This document shows positions 6,718-7,483 of a stretch of 7,483 nucleotides of DNA, piece by piece; position 1 is the stretch's first letter; each line of letters opens with the position of its first letter. The notes beneath the pieces were generated by a model. That model was not told the origin of the DNA. It made no database searches and saw only the letters and a program-made list of their open reading frames with translations. The DNA comes from JBQCEE01 sp051960575. GTDB taxonomy: Bacteria > Actinomycetota > Actinomycetes > Mycobacteriales > Jatrophihabitantaceae. The stretch spans positions 1-7,483 of the forward strand of contig NZ_JBQCEE010000061.1 of the NCBI RefSeq assembly GCF_051960575.1, given 5' to 3'. The position numbers and the translations under genes were made by a program.

Positions 6718-6723
6718 TACATT
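6718..6723 (+). promoter_or_regulatory. Probable -10 element of a leaderless mqnE promoter
   Basis: TACATT fits the TANNNT -10 pattern of the main sigma factor and ends six bases before the mqnE ATG. Transcription would therefore start at or very near the A of the ATG, giving a leaderless mRNA, which is common in actinobacteria. No good purine ribosome site precedes the ATG, in agreement. No convincing -35 hexamer is visible at the usual spacing. Confidence 0.55.
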
Positions 6724-6729
6724 GGCGGT

Positions 6730-7483
6730 ATGGCGTGGACGCAGCAGCGCAAGGACGAACTGACCGCGAAGGTGGCCGCCGGCGAGCGGCTGACGCAGCA
6801 GGACGGCGAGGACCTGTACGCCTCTGACGACCTGGCCTGGCTCGGCGGGCTGGCCCACGGCGTCCGGACGGCGAAGAACGGTGACGTCACCTACTTCAAC
6901 GTCAACCGGCACCTCAACCTGACCAACGTCTGCACCGCGTCCTGCGCCTACTGCAGCTTCCAGCGCAAGCCCGGCCAGAAGGACGCGTACACGATGCGCG
7001 TCGAGGAGGCCGTCGAGAAGGCGCTGGCGATGAAGGACGACGGCCTCACCGAGCTGCACATCGTCAACGGCCTGCACCCGACGCTGCCGTGGAAGTACTA
7101 CCCGCGCGTGCTGCGCGAGCTCAAGGCGGCGCTGCCAGGGGTGGCGCTCAAGGCGTTCACCGCCACCGAGATCCACTTCTTCGAGGAGATCTCGGGCCTC
7201 ACCGCCGACGCGATCCTCGACGAGCTCATCGAGGCCGGCCTCGAGTCGCTCACCGGCGGCGGTGCCGAGATCTTCGACTGGGACGTGCGCAAGCAGATCG
7301 TCGACCACAGGACGCACTGGGAGGACTGGTCGCGCATCCACCGCCTCGCGCACCGTAAGGGCCTGCGCACGCCGGCGACCATGCTCTACGGCCACATCGA
7401 GGAGCCGCGGCACCGCGTCGACCACGTGCTGCGCCTGCGCGAGCTGCAGGACGAGACCGGCGGCTTCGTCGTCTTCATCCCGC
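6730..7483 (+). CDS. mqnE: Aminofutalosine synthase, radical SAM (3' partial)
   Basis: Radical SAM enzyme of menaquinone biosynthesis (futalosine route), forming aminodeoxyfutalosine from the enolpyruvyl-benzoate made by MqnA/MqnD. The first 251 residues are present and the frame runs off the window; full-length relatives are around 380-390 residues. The N-terminus has the family block YASDDLAWLGGLAH (30-43) and VNRHLNLTNVC. The cluster motif is C-x3-C-x2-C at Cys68, Cys72, Cys75 (CTASCAYCSF). Further motifs are LHIVNGLHP, KAFTATEIHFFEEISG, LESLTGGGAEIFD, IVDHRTHWEDWSRIHRLAH and MLYGHIEEPRHRVDH. These agree closely with actinobacterial MqnE as I recall it and separate it from MqnC. The ATG at 6730 gives the expected start. 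It has its own probable leaderless promoter and no visible functional link to the phosphatase. Confidence 0.96.
   Translation, partial: MAWTQQRKDELTAKVAAGERLTQQDGEDLYASDDLAWLGGLAHGVRTAKNGDVTYFNVNRHLNLTNVCTASCAYCSFQRKPGQKDAYTMRVEEAVEKALAMKDDGLTELHIVNGLHPTLPWKYYPRVLRELKAALPGVALKAFTATEIHFFEEISGLTADAILDELIEAGLESLTGGGAEIFDWDVRKQIVDHRTHWEDWSRIHRLAHRKGLRTPATMLYGHIEEPRHRVDHVLRLRELQDETGGFVVFIP

Noticed and set aside
3387..6890. A very long open frame on the minus strand (over 1100 codons) opposite the phosphatase gene
   Set aside because: It is a shadow frame of GC-rich coding DNA: its translation is dominated by Arg, Gly, Asp and Val with no domain pattern, while the plus-strand frame carries a signal peptide, catalytic motifs and PKD repeats.
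6607..7425. Minus-strand open frame opposite mqnE
   Set aside because: Shadow frame; the plus strand encodes an unmistakable radical SAM MqnE with the C-x3-C-x2-C cluster motif.

Overview
The window is GC-rich throughout and tightly packed. All five supported genes lie on the plus strand, with strong G/C third-position bias. Gene content (binding-protein-dependent sugar permeases, a ROK kinase without a DNA-binding domain, an actinobacterial-type MqnE, and a secreted phosphatase with PKD repeats) points to a soil or environmental actinomycete (Actinomycetota). I cannot name the genus from the sequence alone.

Region 1 (1-3681) is the downstream part of an amino-sugar uptake and catabolism operon. 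In order it holds a MalF-type permease (5' end cut off by the window), a MalG-type permease, a ROK-family sugar kinase and a NagA-type N-acetylglucosamine-6-phosphate deacetylase. Each of the three junctions is a 4-base ATGA stop/start overlap, so translation is probably coupled. The logic is import of a free amino sugar or chito-oligosaccharide, phosphorylation, then deacetylation to glucosamine-6-phosphate. The solute-binding protein is presumably upstream, outside the window. No ATPase gene and no nagB are visible. A long near-perfect inverted repeat (2499-2550) sits inside the last codons of the kinase gene, just before nagA, and encodes most of an atypical C-terminal tail.

Region 2 (3682-6668) is one large gene for a secreted phosphatase. 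It has a signal peptide and an N-terminal AcpA/SapM-like phosphoesterase domain with its catalytic motifs visible. These are followed by PKD, beta-rich module, PKD, PKD, beta-rich module. The two beta-rich modules are clearly duplicated. There is no sorting signal or membrane anchor, so the protein is probably released or bound to the surface non-covalently.

Region 3 (6669-7483) is a 61-base gap with a likely leaderless promoter, then the first two thirds of mqnE (aminofutalosine synthase, menaquinone biosynthesis by the futalosine route), cut off by the window end.

No RNA genes, CRISPR arrays, transposases or phage genes were seen. The best candidates for a second look are the inverted repeat inside the kinase/nagA junction and the SapM-like phosphatase fused to adhesion-type modules. 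I found no convincing evidence for an entirely new biological system.
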